Positions 24,166 to 39,400 are shown, counted from the stretch's first letter. The stretch: DNA of 64,000 bases from Ifrita kowaldi (GCA_013398055.1 VZRS01012471.1:165580-229579); one strand, 5' to 3'. Numbers and translations are program-made. The notes: a model not told the origin generated them from the letters alone.

Positions 24166-27100
24166 CGTTGTGCAAAATCCCAGAACAAAAATCCTCACAG
24201 GTTTGACAAAAAATGTGTTTTTTTAATTTCTTGCTTCCTTTTCTTTGGACCCTTAATTGCACAGGGCTGTAATTGTCCTGAAGTCTTTGTGCAGACGCTG
24301 GAGTAACAGGAAATTCCACAAGGTGACTCAGGTGTCGCATTTGTGTGGATGATTGAATTACCTTCAGCTGCTGTAAGTGAAGGGCGTACATGTAGTACAG
24401 TTGCCCTAGACTGCACGGTGAGTTGGAGTTTGTTACTTCACGAGCAACTTCCACATCTCAACCCTTTCTAGACAGGGTTGTTTTCGCATGCTTTTAAACC
24501 TCTACAGATTAATATCTTATGTACCAAAGAAAATGTTTAAATCAGTGCAGTAGTTGCTGAATCAGTGCTTGCACTGCACCTTCCCAGCAATTTTTATTAC
24601 TCTTGCTTTCATATCCATTATTCTGAATGTCAGGGAGCTATTTTTAAGTACTAGCTTAGTTCAGTTTAATAAAAGATATTAAATTATCTGCACCAAAAAA
24701 TTAAAAGAATTCCTTATTAAGAATTTAGTTTCATAAAATCAAATGCATATGTAGCTACCAGCATGACTACTCCAGACAAGATACATTTGACAATCTACAC
24801 TGGAACGGTGAGATAGAAAAAGAGATGTGGGACCAGAATTATAAGAAGTCACAGAAAGCATACAGTTAAAAATTTTGTATGTCCAATATAAAATTTGCTT
24901 ACCTTTGCAATAATTTTTTTATACGTCCACTATTATTACTAAGTTACTGCTTTAAGCTCAAAGTCCTTCCTTTTCAAAACATATTCTATTTTTCCAGCAA
25001 TAGAATAATCATAATACTGAATTCTTATACTTCTCAGAGTGAAATTTTCTGATGGTAGTAAATAAAAAACTTAGTTAACTTTCAAAAAGCTGAGGGATCT
25101 AAAGCCCAAATCAGAAAGAATATTAAGGGATTAAATTGGCACATATTAGCTCTATTGATACAAGGCAAGGTATAGAGATATTAAAAGTAAGGATGTAAAT
25201 TTAAGAAATTTTGACACTATTTTCAGTACTAAACACATTTGCTTTCCTGTTCTGAAAACTAGATAAACTTAGAATATTTTGTGAACTACAAATTTAGCTG
25301 TGAATAGCAAAGCATAAATTATTATAAGAGCACCTTAATCTAAATTCCATTTCCCATAATTTCTTAAATAGCAATCTATAGTCATTGAAACTGTCTACTT
25401 CATATTTTCACAAAAAAATCATTATGTCTTTTATTTTAAAATGGGTGGGGTTTGTTTGTTTGTTTTATAAGCTACTTCTCAATTTTTTTCTTCCCTTCGT
25501 AAAAGTAGTTAAATATTAAAGAAACCAACCAACCAAATATTTTTTTGTGGGTAAGAAAAATGTAAACTAAACCATCAGAAAAAAGTACTCAAATTTCTGA
25601 AAGTAAAGTTCTCCTTTAGAGAGAGAGAAAAATAATCCAGATAGGATGGTAACTCCATTACTTGTTTTTTACGTTAACAAAGCCGAAAGAGGAAACACAA
25701 AAGCAGAAGACAGTCAAAGGTATTTGAGTGACGTACAATATAGAAGATTTACCTTCTGAGATAGTCCTGAGAGGCATTTGCAGAGTTAAATACTTGTTAT
25801 TAGGGTTAATCTGTACATGAGAAGGTGTGTAACATATTCCTGTCAACTGTGTTCAACTTGCCAAAAATGTAGTTCAATCTTTCTCTGTGTGAGCCTTGCA
25901 AGAAAGCAGACTATGTTCTCTATCAATAACACTGATGCTGAATAGCAACTTGTGAGACCAGATCTATATTGTGAAGCTTTTCTGGCAAAGATATGTCGTC
26001 TAGAAATGTGAAAAAATATGACAACCCCGTTTCTCACAGCTATTTGGCAGAAAACTCTGACATTCACATAGTTATATGAATATATATTTAGTTTAGTTTA
26101 TTTCTTTCAGGGACACAGTGCTGAAAGGTTAGAAGGAGACCTCTCTGTGCCAGCATGTGCAACATCTCCAGCAGCTGGCTCTGGTGATGGAGTTGAGAGG
26201 AGAGTGGCAGGTGTACTCAGGCAGATAAACCTCACCATGCCATCATAACGGCACACCCTACAGTGGGTGTGATAGAACGGGATAGACTTGAAGTATCTTA
26301 AACAAATATTTACTTAGATTTAATAGGATTGCTACTGTATGTTTATGAAATGCCAGTTGATTCTTAAATGTATTTGCCAGGGATTAACAGCTATTCCAGA
26401 ACCCACTGCTATTTAATGAACATACAAGAACGGCCTTAGATGTTATGAGGGGTCAGGTTTAACAAGTTCATGAATTACTTCCATTCACCAAATGATAAAA
26501 ATTTACTGAAGATTAACATTATGTAAGGTACAGATATTTTACACAGAGATTAATCCTTAAATTAATACTTTTATTCATCCCTTGATATTCAATTATCTTA
26601 AATTAAAACAGTTCCAGCAGTCAGATAAATATGTTAATTTATTTTGATTTTAAGATGTTCATATGATCCAAGACCATGCCTTTCTTTTCTTGTGAGTCAT
26701 TTCAGTAAAGCACTTCAACACATAGGACTTTTTAGATAGTTGATCTCAGATTCCAATTTTAAACCTCCAACACGCTATACTCCATTGCTTCTGGCACTAG
26801 AAATTTGGGCATAAGAATTGAAACCAAAAGCAAAGTAGATAAATATTTAAGCAAAGAATAAAAAATTATGCACCTAACACAGGCACCTAATTTTGCGAGG
26901 GAAAAAACAGTTGCCGTCTGCAAATACACGGGAGAAGGAATGATGGCCATGCAAACAGAAATCATATTTCTGCCATGGAAGAGAGATTCACCACCTTTAC
27001 AGAATGACTGATTAAATGGGAAAGATTTGCTGAATAAATTTATGAAGATGTCTCCAGAATAAACTTGGGCTGGAACAATTAATGCCTATAACACAAATAA

Positions 27101-30100
27101 GAAACACAGAAACACAAAACTTGTAATAAACAATAGTCAGTTTGCAAAAAATCTCGTTCCCTCAAAACCTGAGTGGAAATTCTTCTTTCATAGGTTTAGG
27201 TATGTACAGTTATTTAATTCTATCTCAGTTAGTCATCTTTTACTGACAGTAAAGAGGATGTGATTCATCTTAAACAGGTCAAAGGAATCATACTCTAGAA
27301 GTATCTCACTCTCCTCAGTAATTCTAGAGAGCTCATCAACTAACTAACTATAAAGAATTAGGGTAACTAGCTCAGATGCAGGTGAGATAGTAGGTGAAAT
27401 GATAGGGACAAGGTTCCTTAGAATTTGTTCCTTCAACAGGGTTAAAAATGTAGAGGTTTGGGAAGCTTTCTTTTCCTTTTTCTTTGAACTAACAAACCCT
27501 TTGGGTGTTTCCAGTTTGTTGTACTTATAGAGGATTAAATACCTAGAAGAAAACCCAAGCCTTAGTTTCAAATCTATTTTGGAAATGTAAAATTCAGTCT
27601 AAATGAAGATGCCATTAGCTTGAATATCTTGGATTTCATTAAAATTTTGAAGAGTATTTTTAGCTGTCTTAAACTTATCATTTTAATATTTTTCTATTTT
27701 CCAGAGTATTATGTTCACACATCTAAAGTAAAAATATCATCTAAGTTTTGTGAAAACTTTTTTTTTTAATACAAAGGTTTATGCAAAAGAATTATATTAC
27801 CTGACATTGGATTAAAAATACAAAGTTATATTTTGTAGATTTATAACAAAACAAAAAAAAAACCTGGCCTACTGTGTTGATTTAAAACGGGCAAGGTGGT
27901 ACAACTCTGCTGACCTTAATGAACTTCTGCAAAAAAGCAAGCATCTCTCTGATACGAAATATATTCCAGTTTAGAATTATTTAAATGCAGCTTGTCTCTA
28001 GGAAAATTACAAATTTTTATCACATTTGGCAGAGAATTAAATTTAACGAAAGAACACTACTTCTAACAGTAGGGCAGTTTCTTGTTTCTTAGGAAATCTG
28101 AGTATGTTTGGCTTGCTTGTTTGCTTTTTTTTTCTCCGGTGTTACATGTTGTCTTCCCACACATTTAACTTCTAAGTTAATATTTTTTTCTTCTTCTTCT
28201 TCCTCTAAATCTCTCTCTGTCTTTCCATACTTCTGCATATCAGAAAAAGACATTTAATAAGTTTACAATAATCTGAGCTTCTACTGACATCTGAATCCAT
28301 GTCTTTAAAGAATTTAAAGAAATCTTTAGGTTCTAAGTAGCAATGAAGTTCTCAGGCTTTAAATACTGGCTTATTTTGCCATACTTATGAAGGTTAGACA
28401 TCTCCTGAAATCACTGTAAAATAATGGTGAATTAATGATTGGGGCAAGATTTCTCAACAGCAAAAGGAAGGTGAGTTCACACTTGTCAGTAATTGTCTAG
28501 CCTGTGTTTGAGAGGCTCTTTTCTTGTGCCAAAATTTTAGCAACATAAATGTTTCTGCCGTTCTCCATATACTAAGAAAAAAAATGTGAATGCACAGAAA
28601 ATAAAAAAGTATAAAATTAAAAAATAAAAGAACGACAATATACATTAATAATAAAGAATGAATAAACAGACCCTAAATGTAACAAAAATATGGATATTAT
28701 CAATGCTTTTGTATAAAGAAAAGGTATCCATAAGAAAAATTCACAATTTCATATGTCATAGGCTTAAACACCTTGTGGGATTTTATTTTCACTGTCAATA
28801 TCATGAAGACAGAAAATTTTGAGAGAAGTTTTATTTTGGAAGTTCAAACTACTTAACTTGTTAGTTGCAACCATGAATGCCAAATAAAAAATACCTTTTT
28901 TTTTCTTAATAATTTTTATGTTCCAGTTCAGCAATGTGCCCTGGTTATTTCTGTGCTCTGGTACCCTTGAGAAGCAAAAAAGCAGCCACAGAACACTAGC
29001 AAGTTAAGCTGAGTTTAAAGCTTTCCTCACAGCAGTAACTTCAGTGTTCAGTGTATCTTTTTTTCCCTCCATCCTGCTCTGCTCCATGTACTTCCCCTCA
29101 AAAAGAAGTAATTTACGTTTGAAATTTTTGTACAACTTTTCTTACAACACCAAAATACCACAAAGATAAGGGCCAGAGTCCTTGCTTCAAGTCAAACTAG
29201 CAATATTGAAAAGAAATATCACTTGTTAAAACTAATCACAGACATGAAATGCAGGTACATTCCATAAAGTGTAGGAATATTCCACAAATTGCAGGAATAT
29301 TCATATTCAGCAGCACACACAGATCCAATATACACTTCCCTGGGCCATGAAGATTACAGGTATGCTGCAAAAGTCTCTCCACAGGGTCAGAACAGACACA
29401 GTTCCATTTCTGCCGCTGTTTCCTTTTTATGTTTGATTAGGACCTTGAAAGGCTGTTTGGGCTCTGTAGCTGCCTAGAGTCGATGCGCAACCTAAACTGC
29501 ACTTTTTATTTAAGAACTGCATCCATTTGTTCAAATGAAAATTGGGTCAGATAATGCTATACATTATTAAATAGATGTCAAAAAACTTTATTTGTAAAGG
29601 ACTGCTTTTCAATTACATACTCTATTTAAATCTGACAGCTTTTGCCTCAGAATTATTATTATTCTTTCCAAAACAAGTTTTATGTTGAAAATTGAGTGTT
29701 TTGTGTAAACGGATTTGTGAATTGTTCTCAGAGTTGCAATTTTAAAAGAAGCAAGTGTAAAATGTTTTAAAGCATTAAAATATCTATACTGTTAAGATAC
29801 AGATTTATATAGATTATAAAATTAAATTTTCAGGAGTATCAGTTAATGATGTCTTATTTTTAATTTATGAGTATGCATGTGGACATATATAAACACACAC
29901 GTACTACATATACAATATTACAATATTAATAATATTGCATTAATAATAGTAAAAGATATAAGACTATGCATTTTTTGATATGTAATTACATGAACATTCC
30001 CGCTAATTTATATGAAGCAATTTCTGTATTAAAAAGCTGGAAGAATAGGGTCCTAAATTTGAAAAATACCTATACTTGTGTTAAATAAAGGGGTATTATC

Positions 30101-33100
30101 TGTGCCACAGTGTGACTTGGTAGTACTGGGCTTATGCTCTTCTCCATTTCACGCTGCAGAGGGGAGCAGATGGAATTAAATATAGCTTGGCATGCAGCAC
30201 AGGGGCAGCCACGGAGCACTATTTTTTAGTACCACACAGGCATTACCAGCTCTATATACATTAGAGATGAAACACAAAAAAGGGCATGTCACCTTCAGGA
30301 AAGGGTAGCAGTCGGTGAACATCTGTTATACATGCAGTGTTCCCTGTAGAAAGAACTGAAACATGATGAAATATGCATCAAAAGTTCCCTATGCACTGAG
30401 GTACATTAAGTCCCTTTCAAACCATATGAAGCCCACTTGGGGAAGGGAGGTTGTTTGAGTGCAGCAGCTGGAATAGGAGAAAGGAGCAGCAGGGGATGGA
30501 AACCAGCTGCTCTGCCATTCTGGAGATCGGATTGGGCAGTAGGTGCACAGAGGCTGATACATGGCATCGTGTATCACTGAAGTACAGAGACTAGACAAAG
30601 TTTCACTAAGTTTCATTAGTCAATCGTTCTGCAGCTCTGTCTCTGAGCCAAGTCCATGTTAAATGCTACATATTATTATATTATATCAGGCATTGTTGTT
30701 GGGAAGCACTACATTATCCACATTCCCTGCAAATCTCTAACATGGTGAGTTCTTCAAGATGAAGATATTCAGAGACAAGAGGCTGCAGAACAGATAAGCG
30801 CAAATATTCTCTTTCAATATGTTTTACTCAGGATTAGACAGTACAATGCATCCCCATATTTAATTTTGGCACCAGAAAAAGCAGACCTAGAGTGGATCCT
30901 CTGGCCCTGTGTAGTTTAAAATAAATCTAGATTATCACTAACAAATATGTACTTAACCTTTTTTCAAAAATCTCCGGAAAAGGGTATTCTTTAATTTACA
31001 GAGATAGCCTGCTTCAGTGCCTGCACATCTTTATAGTAAACTTCTCTCTCAAATATAACTTAAATACTTCTTTCAGAAAATTAAACAAAAAGAAAAGAAA
31101 AAGCCATCACCATCCTATTTATAACAACTTTATATACACAAAGACCTTTGTTATGCTTCACCCCTGTCCTTGTTCATTTAAGCACACACAGATTCTAAAC
31201 AAACACTTCTTTCAAACTTCACCTACAGGAGATATTTCACAAACCTCTATTTTGTGCTGTTATACCTCTTTTTTGATTTTGAATTCTTCCAGATCTTTCT
31301 CTGAAATCTGCCTACAAACTATGTACTGTGGATGTATCCCTAATTAGAGCAAGCTGCAACTCTGGCCCAAATTAAATTAAGCCACGTTTCTCCCTCTGGA
31401 AACCACGGCATCGGAGAAAAGTAGTACATAAACAGAGAAAGGGCCATGTAAAGGACAGTCTCTATTAGTGTACACAGACATTAGGAGATGCTCTTTGTTC
31501 CAGAAGAACAAAATACAATTAATAGTATTCCAGATAAAGTGTTGCTGAATGGAATAATTAACTCCTGTGTCTTATTTAAGACACTCCTCTTTTGTCTTCC
31601 GCAGCTGGACATAGAACTATTGATAAATACAATCGTAGAGATTTCCAAACATTATGTATCAGCTTTACAGTAAGTCCATCTGCAGAACATTTCTTCTTTT
31701 TGGTAAAAAGAATGTGGCTGGAATATGCAATGGGATTTTGTTATGTCTTTTCTACCATTGCTGTTTATCATATCTGTATTTTCTGCTGATTCAATAAGAG
31801 GAGATACATAAATCATACAATGATGATTTAAAACGAGGCAGAGAGAAGATGTATTTATTTTAATTGTCTCCTCTATATAACTGAATAAACACACTTACCC
31901 TCATATATATCTGGTTTTTTAAACTCTAGTTCTGTGTAAGTTCAATTAAAAGAAACCTGTAAGTACACTATTCAAGGACATTTTCAGACACAGAGTAAGA
32001 GACAGGAATAGATTCTCTAGTCCTGTTACAATGGTTTCCTTGATATCGAGTATCCATCCAATATATGAATATATGCCCTAAAATATTCATTAACAAAAGT
32101 AAGCACAAGTAGAGAACATCCATTTATTGCCCAGATAAATGCATAAAGCCTGAAACTATGAAAACTCTCTATTTTCTGATTTCCTTGTTTCAAAAGTTGT
32201 TGATCTTTCTATGCCCCCACTTTTCTTTCAATTTATAAAAAGAATCTGAAAAGAAGAAATGTTAGCTGAAGATAATGATTTTGACATAGAAGGACCTCAT
32301 CTTACTGAGAACTGCAAATCCTTCTCTTGCTCTTCTGGTGTGAATAAAGTGAAAAGATAACTTATGGATTCTAAGCCTTCCAAGAACAAACTGCAGTACA
32401 ATAACTGTGCTCAGCCCCAGGAAAGGCAGTGTCAAAACAGAAAGTACTGAAAGGATGTAATGAGATTTCCACTAGTGACAGGGGAGGGATATTCCGCTTT
32501 GTTGCCTCTGAAGTAAAGCAGAAAGAGATGAGCACCAACAGCTACAGCACCCAAATATTAGAATCTCAGATACGAGCCTTATGGTAATAGACTTGTGATC
32601 TTGGAGGGCATGCTGGGAATTAATTTGCAAATAAGCTCATCAAAGAAAACTCTTCTGAAATTTATGAATACTTCTATTGGTGCAGTCACGAACTTTTCAG
32701 ATGTTAGTAAGGACATATCTAAGTTGGTTTGATAGAGAAGTGTCCAATGAAAAGAAAACAGGTCAAAAATACATATAATTTTCAACCACTGAATTAATTT
32801 TTAATTGTAAAATAAGTAGAAATAATGTGGAGGAGAAATGAAATCACCTGAAAAATGTGGCATAACACACCAAATGGTGCATTGATGAAGTTGTGCTGAA
32901 TGGCTGTAATCCCTTTGAGTCACAACACCAAACAAACCGGACTCTGAAGCAGTCACACAGCTTCAATCACAAACCTGAACTTGGTATAAAAATAGCTGAA
33001 ATCTAAAAGATGAACTTAAATTGGCTGGTAGACTAGGAGATTGTCTAAAAATAGAACCTAAACCATGACAGATATTCAACAATACTCTGAGTGAACAAAA

Positions 33101-35779
33101 GTTGGCAGGTATGAGAGTGTTCTCTTTATTTTCTCTAAATCCATCACATAATTTGCTTTATACATTATACAGCAAAAGAAATGTCATAGATTACTGGGTA
33201 TTAACATGAGAAAAGCTGATAATCATCTGTATGTCAAAAGCAACTGATCTGTATTTTTCTCTCTAGTTCATTAACTTAGGTTAGAAGGCAGAAGATAATT
33301 CTGATCTCTCAAAAAACAGAACTACAGAACATTTGCATAGTCTAGCTCAGCCCGGGTACTGAAATCTTGCAGAAGTGTTACCTAGATCATCTTTAAATGC
33401 TTGAAATCAAGATACTTAGAACATTTGAAACTTTTATTAGTTTCCTCTGACTAAAAGTGAAACATATCAATTTAAAAGTTTAATACCAACTGAAGTTTGA
33501 ATATCATCATTCACAAGACTTATAAGAAGTATGAGACCAATAGTAATGCTGCTAATTCTCTTACATTTAGAAGTACTGTTTCACTGAACAAAGTACTCAC
33601 AGCAGAAAAAAAGCAAAGAAGTAATGTCAGTGGCTGCAATGTCATACTGAACTTTTTATACACACTGGACTAAATATCAAAGAATGGTCATATTCTTCAT
33701 AAAACTCTGTAATTCTACCTACATTTTTAATCTTAAAGTCTCATTATTAGCATAAGGCCAAAATCAAATATCTCCAGCTTGTTGATAACAAATTTGGTCA
33801 ATCAGAAACAGTTACAGAATAGATAAGTTGTCTTTGACCTATGCTAGTCCTCTTCCAGGATCATACCTGTGCTTGCATAAAGCAAAGAACCAAAAAAAAA
33901 AAAAGACAAGAAAAATATATAGAAAATAACAAAGAGAAGCAGAAAACGTGAAACTCAAAACCTTGTGTTGTGTGGGCTTCACCTAACCATTTTCAGAATT
34001 TTACTGTTCTAGAAACAGGTTCTACTACTAAGACACACTAAGAAAAGGAAAGTGACCCTCCATACAATTAAGTTGCTCTTATAGCTTTCCTGGAAAACAA
34101 TTCATCAGATGAAATTGAAAAATGGGTGCTGCGTGCAAGTAAACAGCAAGTTAGCATCTTACCTGACCGTGTTAGAGGTAAGCGAGTTAGAAGGGATGAG
34201 AGTGCTGGACATAAAGACTCTTAGGTGGTGTCAGAACAAGCAGGGCAGTCTGACAGCTATTCTGAGCACTGAGAGAATGTGATAGATGTTCTGTCCAGGG
34301 GAAAAAACCTATGGGAGGAAGCATTGTTGAACGAAAGATTTCACAGGTTGTGTTAGTTTCTGGGGACTCCCAGCCTCCATCAGTTTCTCGGAAGAGGCCA
34401 CCACCAGGTTTGCAAACTTTGAAAAGAAATATTTCTCCACAATCTTCTTTTTCTATTATCTCATTAAGCTGGTGTATTCATAAAAGAACTCATCATCCCC
34501 AATGGCATGGAAAGCATTGGTGATGATGTCAGACAGCAGAAATGTGCTTGATGAACTTTCTGCTCTTATCAGTCTAGACTGATTCTAACTCAGTTAAACA
34601 GAATGGATTTTAATTATCTGGCAGACTCCAGCAAGATTATGCCAGAAAAATTAATGGATAGTCCAGAAAATTCTTGGTAAAGTTTTTTTGTAGTTTCTGC
34701 TCTGCTGCAGATGGATAATGCAGGATATTTGATTTCTAGGATCAGTCTTGTTTAGAAATAGAGACTACAAATGGACAAGTTACTACACACTTGTTATGCG
34801 AACTTGTTCAGTGGGCAAATGCAAGGGGTAACAAACAGCATTCATAGAGATTCTCTAGGACTGGTATAAGTCTTACTCCTAAAACTTGGCCTCAGTTGTG
34901 ATGCAAATGTATTTTTGTTGTGATGAAGAAAGCTATTATATTTTCAAGTTACACTTAATATCACTTTTTTTTCATGCAGATACATTAAATTCCTTTTATA
35001 CTAGTAACTATATCTTAGACTAAAACAGTGCTGTTTTACAGAGAAGCCTGATGGGCAATCTTGGTCCTAAAGGAGAAGATGACAACTACACTGAAGAGTT
35101 TCCTTTTACCCTTCCTCCAAGCACTTGCCTCTGTTTTTTTCTTTATTCTCAGGATCCACGCTATTGTTAATGAGGCAACAGCATATGCAGAAATGGCACT
35201 TCTTTGGGATGCAGGTGTGAATGGCAAGAAACTGTGTTGAAAGAAAGATGCAACGCACAGTGATAAAGCAAAAAACTCAACAAAGCTACTGAATTTGGAA
35301 ATATTTAATCCCTTGAAGTTTTTTTAACAAAGACATGAAAGTGTAGACTTACACTAAAACAAGAAAACACAGACAGGAAAAAAAAACAGAAAAGAAAAAG
35401 AAACTAAAAATTCCTGGGAAAATCTAACAAAGACAATAATTTACGAGTAACTACAGAAAAGTCCATAGTTCTGTATTTTTTACTGATTATAAGGTAAGCA
35501 TATGCAGGATTCACTCAGAAAAGTATAAAATTACCACTTCACTCTTTTACTGCTCCCTTGTAGATATTATTGTTTATGGTTTATGGGTTATGATATAATT
35601 TTTGGCTTTGAATATCTTTTAAAGAAATACAGATTATTGCTCTTATTCTTAAACCATACCAAACAAAACAATTACTCTGTTATTTAAATTCAAAAAGTGA
35701 ATATTACATGCTACTACTTCAAGTGAAATAAACAGGCAGTTTGACAGATGTGTTCAAAACTATTAATTCTTGTAAGACT
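24166..35779. other. Intronic sequence with no recognisable gene
   Basis: AT-rich non-coding sequence on both strands. It contains A/T homopolymers, a short CACACCC/GGGTGTG hairpin at 26252-26271 and an AT palindrome near 29930, but no gene, RNA or recognisable transposon. The longest chance frame is 101 codons (24149-24454). Confidence 0.5.
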
Positions 35780-36040
35780 TCTAAGTAGGGTGATCTCAAA
35801 CTGTCCAAACTAGTGATAGGGTTTAAAGTATCAGCAACAGAAGTGGAAAAAAAGAGAGGTAAACAAAACAAATTTATCCCAAACTATTCTATTAAAAGAG
35901 TAGCAGGCATATGGAACAAGCTGTTTAGTAAGACAGCTGATTAAGATAGCATAAGTAAGCCTAAGAAACAGCTAGATATTCTTATGCAGAAAGTGGCTTA
36001 GATATCACAGCAAGAGACTATAAGGCTGAGATACCTAAAG
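35780..36040 (+). mobile_element. Possible ancient LINE 3' fragment
   Basis: The segment tggaacaagctgtttagtaagacagctgattaagatagc, followed by taagaaacagctagatattcttatgcag, resembles the C-terminal end and 3' region of old amniote CR1/L2-like LINEs. Divergence is large, so this is a weak call that a repeat-library search would settle. Confidence 0.33.
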
Positions 36041-39000
36041 TGGGACGTGCTTATTTTAACACAAGACTTACTATCATGATAACTTTTAAAGTTTGGGGTT
36101 TTTTTGTGCTTTCCTTCTGTTAAGGCCATTCCCTAATAATTTCATTAATTATGAAATTAACTATATCTAATTTGCATTGTCTTTCTCATTTGTGAAAATG
36201 CTTAAAATCACTACCAGACAAAACTTGCTGTCTGGATATATCTTCCTTGAAATCAACTATTTCAATAGTAAACTGACAGGCTCTATCATTCACTGTTTTC
36301 ATCAATTTAATGAAAATCATAAAGTAAGCTTGATTGCTTCCTATCCCATGTTGAAATCAGAAGATGTCTTGTCTACAAAATTTTTGTCATAAAATTTCCT
36401 ACTTCTCTGTTACTGAGAGAAGCACAATTGCTGTAGCGCTACCAACACACATTTTATCTCAGTATGGCCTTTTAATTTTCAACTATCTAGGCTAGAGTTG
36501 CTCAAAGCTGTCATCAAAATACTGGTACAACTAGCATTCTTATTACTGCCATGTGTAGAATCGAACACGTGACAATAATGCTTGGAATTACGTGAAGAAT
36601 ATGTCAAACTTAACTCATTTTTAAATTAGGACTCTCACATCAAGATCCTGACTTCACAGTTAATCCAAATATTTTTTCGTTAATGTCAGAAGATTTAATA
36701 ATTAGTGTTGTTTTAATAGCAGAAGATAAAGTGTTTTAAGTATCTTTAAACAACAATAATCAAGCCTAGAACTTGTCTGCAAACTAGTGAATTCCCATCC
36801 CTGCATACAACCCAGAATGACGACAGAACCACAACTTCTGATATTGCTTCAGGCATTGCTGGAGACAATCGTTTCTAGCAAGCTTTCCATCTCCTTTTCC
36901 CAGAAAACAATTTTTCTCTAAAGAAAAATTCAATTCTTTTTCTATCCTAATCACATATATCATATTTCTTACCTTCCTTCAACTTGGCTTATGACTAGAG
37001 AAAGTAATTTTATTTATCTTGTTTCAAAATAGAAAAATTACATTGGGCTAAGAACCGTAATCGTACTAAGCTCAATGACAAGTAATGGTTGATTTCATTG
37101 GGAACACCACATAGCACCACATTTGTTACTGCAATGACCTGAAATACCATCAGGTGCTCAATGCAGGTTCAGTTTTCATAAAGTGACAATGATTTTATTA
37201 CAGCACACTTGAGATGGAAGAGTTCATTCAAGTAAACAAATATATATCATTACCATTTGTGATTATAATTGGGGGAAACAAAAAAAAAATTAAAAAAAGG
37301 AAAAAGTAGTTTATTTCTCTATCCCCATTATTTTTTTTCTTCAGCAAAAAAATTCACATAAACATCCACTGCTGTAGGTCAGTGGCTGAAAATACCTAAC
37401 ACCCAGAATTCAATATATGTTTTCTAAGAACATGAGGAATTAATGGGAGCGGTTGGAATAAATTTTCTTGATGTATAGGGCACCTCATCCAGATATACTG
37501 ACAAATGTAAATCTGCATATAACACTTTGAATTATAACAAAAATAAACCATGGGAATGGTTGGCTTAATATGTTTACTACACTGTATATATTTTGACCAG
37601 AATTGGGTTTGGTAGTGCTGGACAAACTGCAGCATTATGAACACTGGCCATACAGTCCTTTTCTAAAAAACCCCCACATTTTTTAATTGAGTACTAGATA
37701 GTTTCCTAGTGAAACATTAAAAAAATTAAAGCTCTTTCATGGCTATACCTGATAGATGGAAATCCAGAATTTTTGTCTTTGTTTCACACAAAACTGAGAG
37801 AATAAGACACATGCTCAAATAGCTTCTTTAAAAAAAAATCCTGCACTGCATCTTCATACAGATCAATGTCCAATTATAAGCAGAGAGTTACTGTGGCAAA
37901 AGGTCAGGAAAAAATAATCTTTCCGGCATTTATTACTTGGAAAATAAGGTCACATATGAGGTCAACCTCCAAATGTACACAGAATAAATTGTAGTGCAAT
38001 ATTCTAAATATTCTTCGCTGCAAAAATTACACTGCAATCTCAACATAATCAGAAAAATTAAGTTGAACATGTATTTCCTGATGATTGTACTGCAGATGAG
38101 ACTAAGCTAAGAGGTGAAAAACCCAGGTCCAGTTAATCAACAACTAATAAAAAGCTTATCATATATTTCTGCTTAATTAGAAATATAACTTCTTATTATG
38201 ACTGACTGATTTAATAATTTCTTAACTGTCTTTAACAGTGAATCACCTTCCCCACAACAAAGTAAAACAATGGGAAACATACAAAATATTTAAAAATAAT
38301 TCAGTGGTGCACTTCCTTATTGCTTACAGAGTAGAAGCAAAGCGTAAAGGCAGAGAATGCTAGAGTGCTTTGTCTGCGTGATGCTTTAAAAAAAAAAGAA
38401 GTGTATCTTTTGAAATAGACATCCTAATTAGATAAAACACATCTTGAAAAAAAAACGAATTGGACACAGTCTGAGGAAATAAATATGCTTGTTTGTCAGA
38501 ATAAATGTTGGCAGAGAACATTGTCATCGTCCTGATATAAGTCATTTTAGTTGTTTCACAGACACTCTTAATCTTTGGTATCTTCACAGGATGGGAATGA
38601 AAGTATACTGAAAATCAGATTGTATTAGTATTTGACACTTCTCACACTACTATTAATTTTGAAATCAACACTATAAATAGGAAAATGCATCCATGAAATG
38701 AAAACATCTTCTGATTCATTTTTACTCTTGCCTTCTATCCAAAGCATTTTCTTTTCCTCTTCTCCAAACTACATGAGGAATGTAAATGACTGGCATTCTT
38801 TTATCTGTTGCAGTCATGTCTAGTTTGAATTTCCAAATCACACTTTGACAGAAGGATTGTATATAATATATCACAGGCAATGCCAGCAGAGATAGAATAT
38901 ATTCTAATCATTTTTAAAAGTACTAATATATATATTTTTTTAATCTTCTTTGGACACTTGTGGTTTCATTTCATGTTCATTCTGAAATATACTGTGTTCT

Positions 39001-39150
39001 TTGCTCTGGGCTAGTGACAAGATTTACTGTTTTCTGTGATAATATTATAAGTGGGCTATTCCTCCCTGATAACCCACAACTGCAATACTAATAGGTTGAT
39101 AATGACGGTTTAAACTTTACGCTTTTGTAGGCATTGTAGGCTTCACTCAC
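36041..39150. other. Intronic sequence adjoining exon 3
   Basis: AT-rich, no coding exon or known repeat recognised. Short TA-rich stretches occur near 38925-38940. Confidence 0.5.
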
Positions 39151-39323
39151 CTTGTTCAAGTGGCTGGCTTTTAGTTGAAGTAGTTTTCATCTTGAGTGCC
39201 TCCCTAACAGACATGTCACAGCAGGAGCCTTTGTTAGTGTCTTGGTCACTGTCAGCCTGATCACTGTCCCCATGCCCGCTGTCCCTCAAGCTGGCTCTTT
39301 CTGGATCCTTGAACGTGGAGCTA
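39151..39323 (-). CDS. PCDH17: Protocadherin-17 exon 3 (173 bp)
   Basis: Minus-strand exon with acceptor atatatttcag|T at 39325-39324 and a strong donor GAACAAG|gtgagt at 39151/39150. The first base completes the serine codon split with exon 2, giving FVQ-SSSTFKDPERASLRDSG across the junction. The rest reads SGHGDSDQADSDQDTNKGSC, then CDMSVREALKMKTTSTKSQ and PLEQ, and leaves one base for the next codon. The SSTFKD...SGHGDSDQADSDQD block is the conserved acidic/serine motif of delta-2 protocadherin tails (I believe the one called CM1). It faces the cytoplasm and is a likely site of phosphorylation or adaptor binding, which is inference. No continuation exon was found to the left, so exon 4 (second conserved motif and C-terminus) lies beyond position 1. 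The acceptor's upstream pyrimidine tract runs into an assembly gap, but the exon itself is complete. Confidence 0.94.
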
Positions 39324-39337
39324 CTGAAATATATATT

Positions 39338-39388
39338 NNNNNNNNNNNNNNNNNNNNNNNNNNNNNNNNNNNNNNNNNNNNNNNNNNN
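39338..39388. other. Assembly gap (51 N)
   Basis: Run of unresolved bases between exon 3 and exon 2 of PCDH17, inside the short intron 2. It is followed on the right by an AG repeat, so the missing bases are probably an extension of that microsatellite. Confidence 0.98.
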
Positions 39389-39400
39389 AGAGAGAGAGAG
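39389..39400. repeat. (AG)n microsatellite at the gap edge
   Basis: Six AG units directly after the N run (CT on the transcribed sense of PCDH17). The true array is likely longer and hidden in the gap. Confidence 0.9.

Larger units (their letters stand above)
1..39150 (-). other. PCDH17: PCDH17 intron 3 (5' portion; continues past the left edge)
   Basis: More than 39 kb downstream of exon 3 with no coding exon visible on the minus strand. The final PCDH17 exon should be a long open frame of several hundred codons and is absent, so the intron must run past position 1. The apparent length is inflated by duplicated blocks between 3311 and 11550. It also carries CR1 elements, a solo LTR and a decayed older LINE. 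Confidence 0.85.
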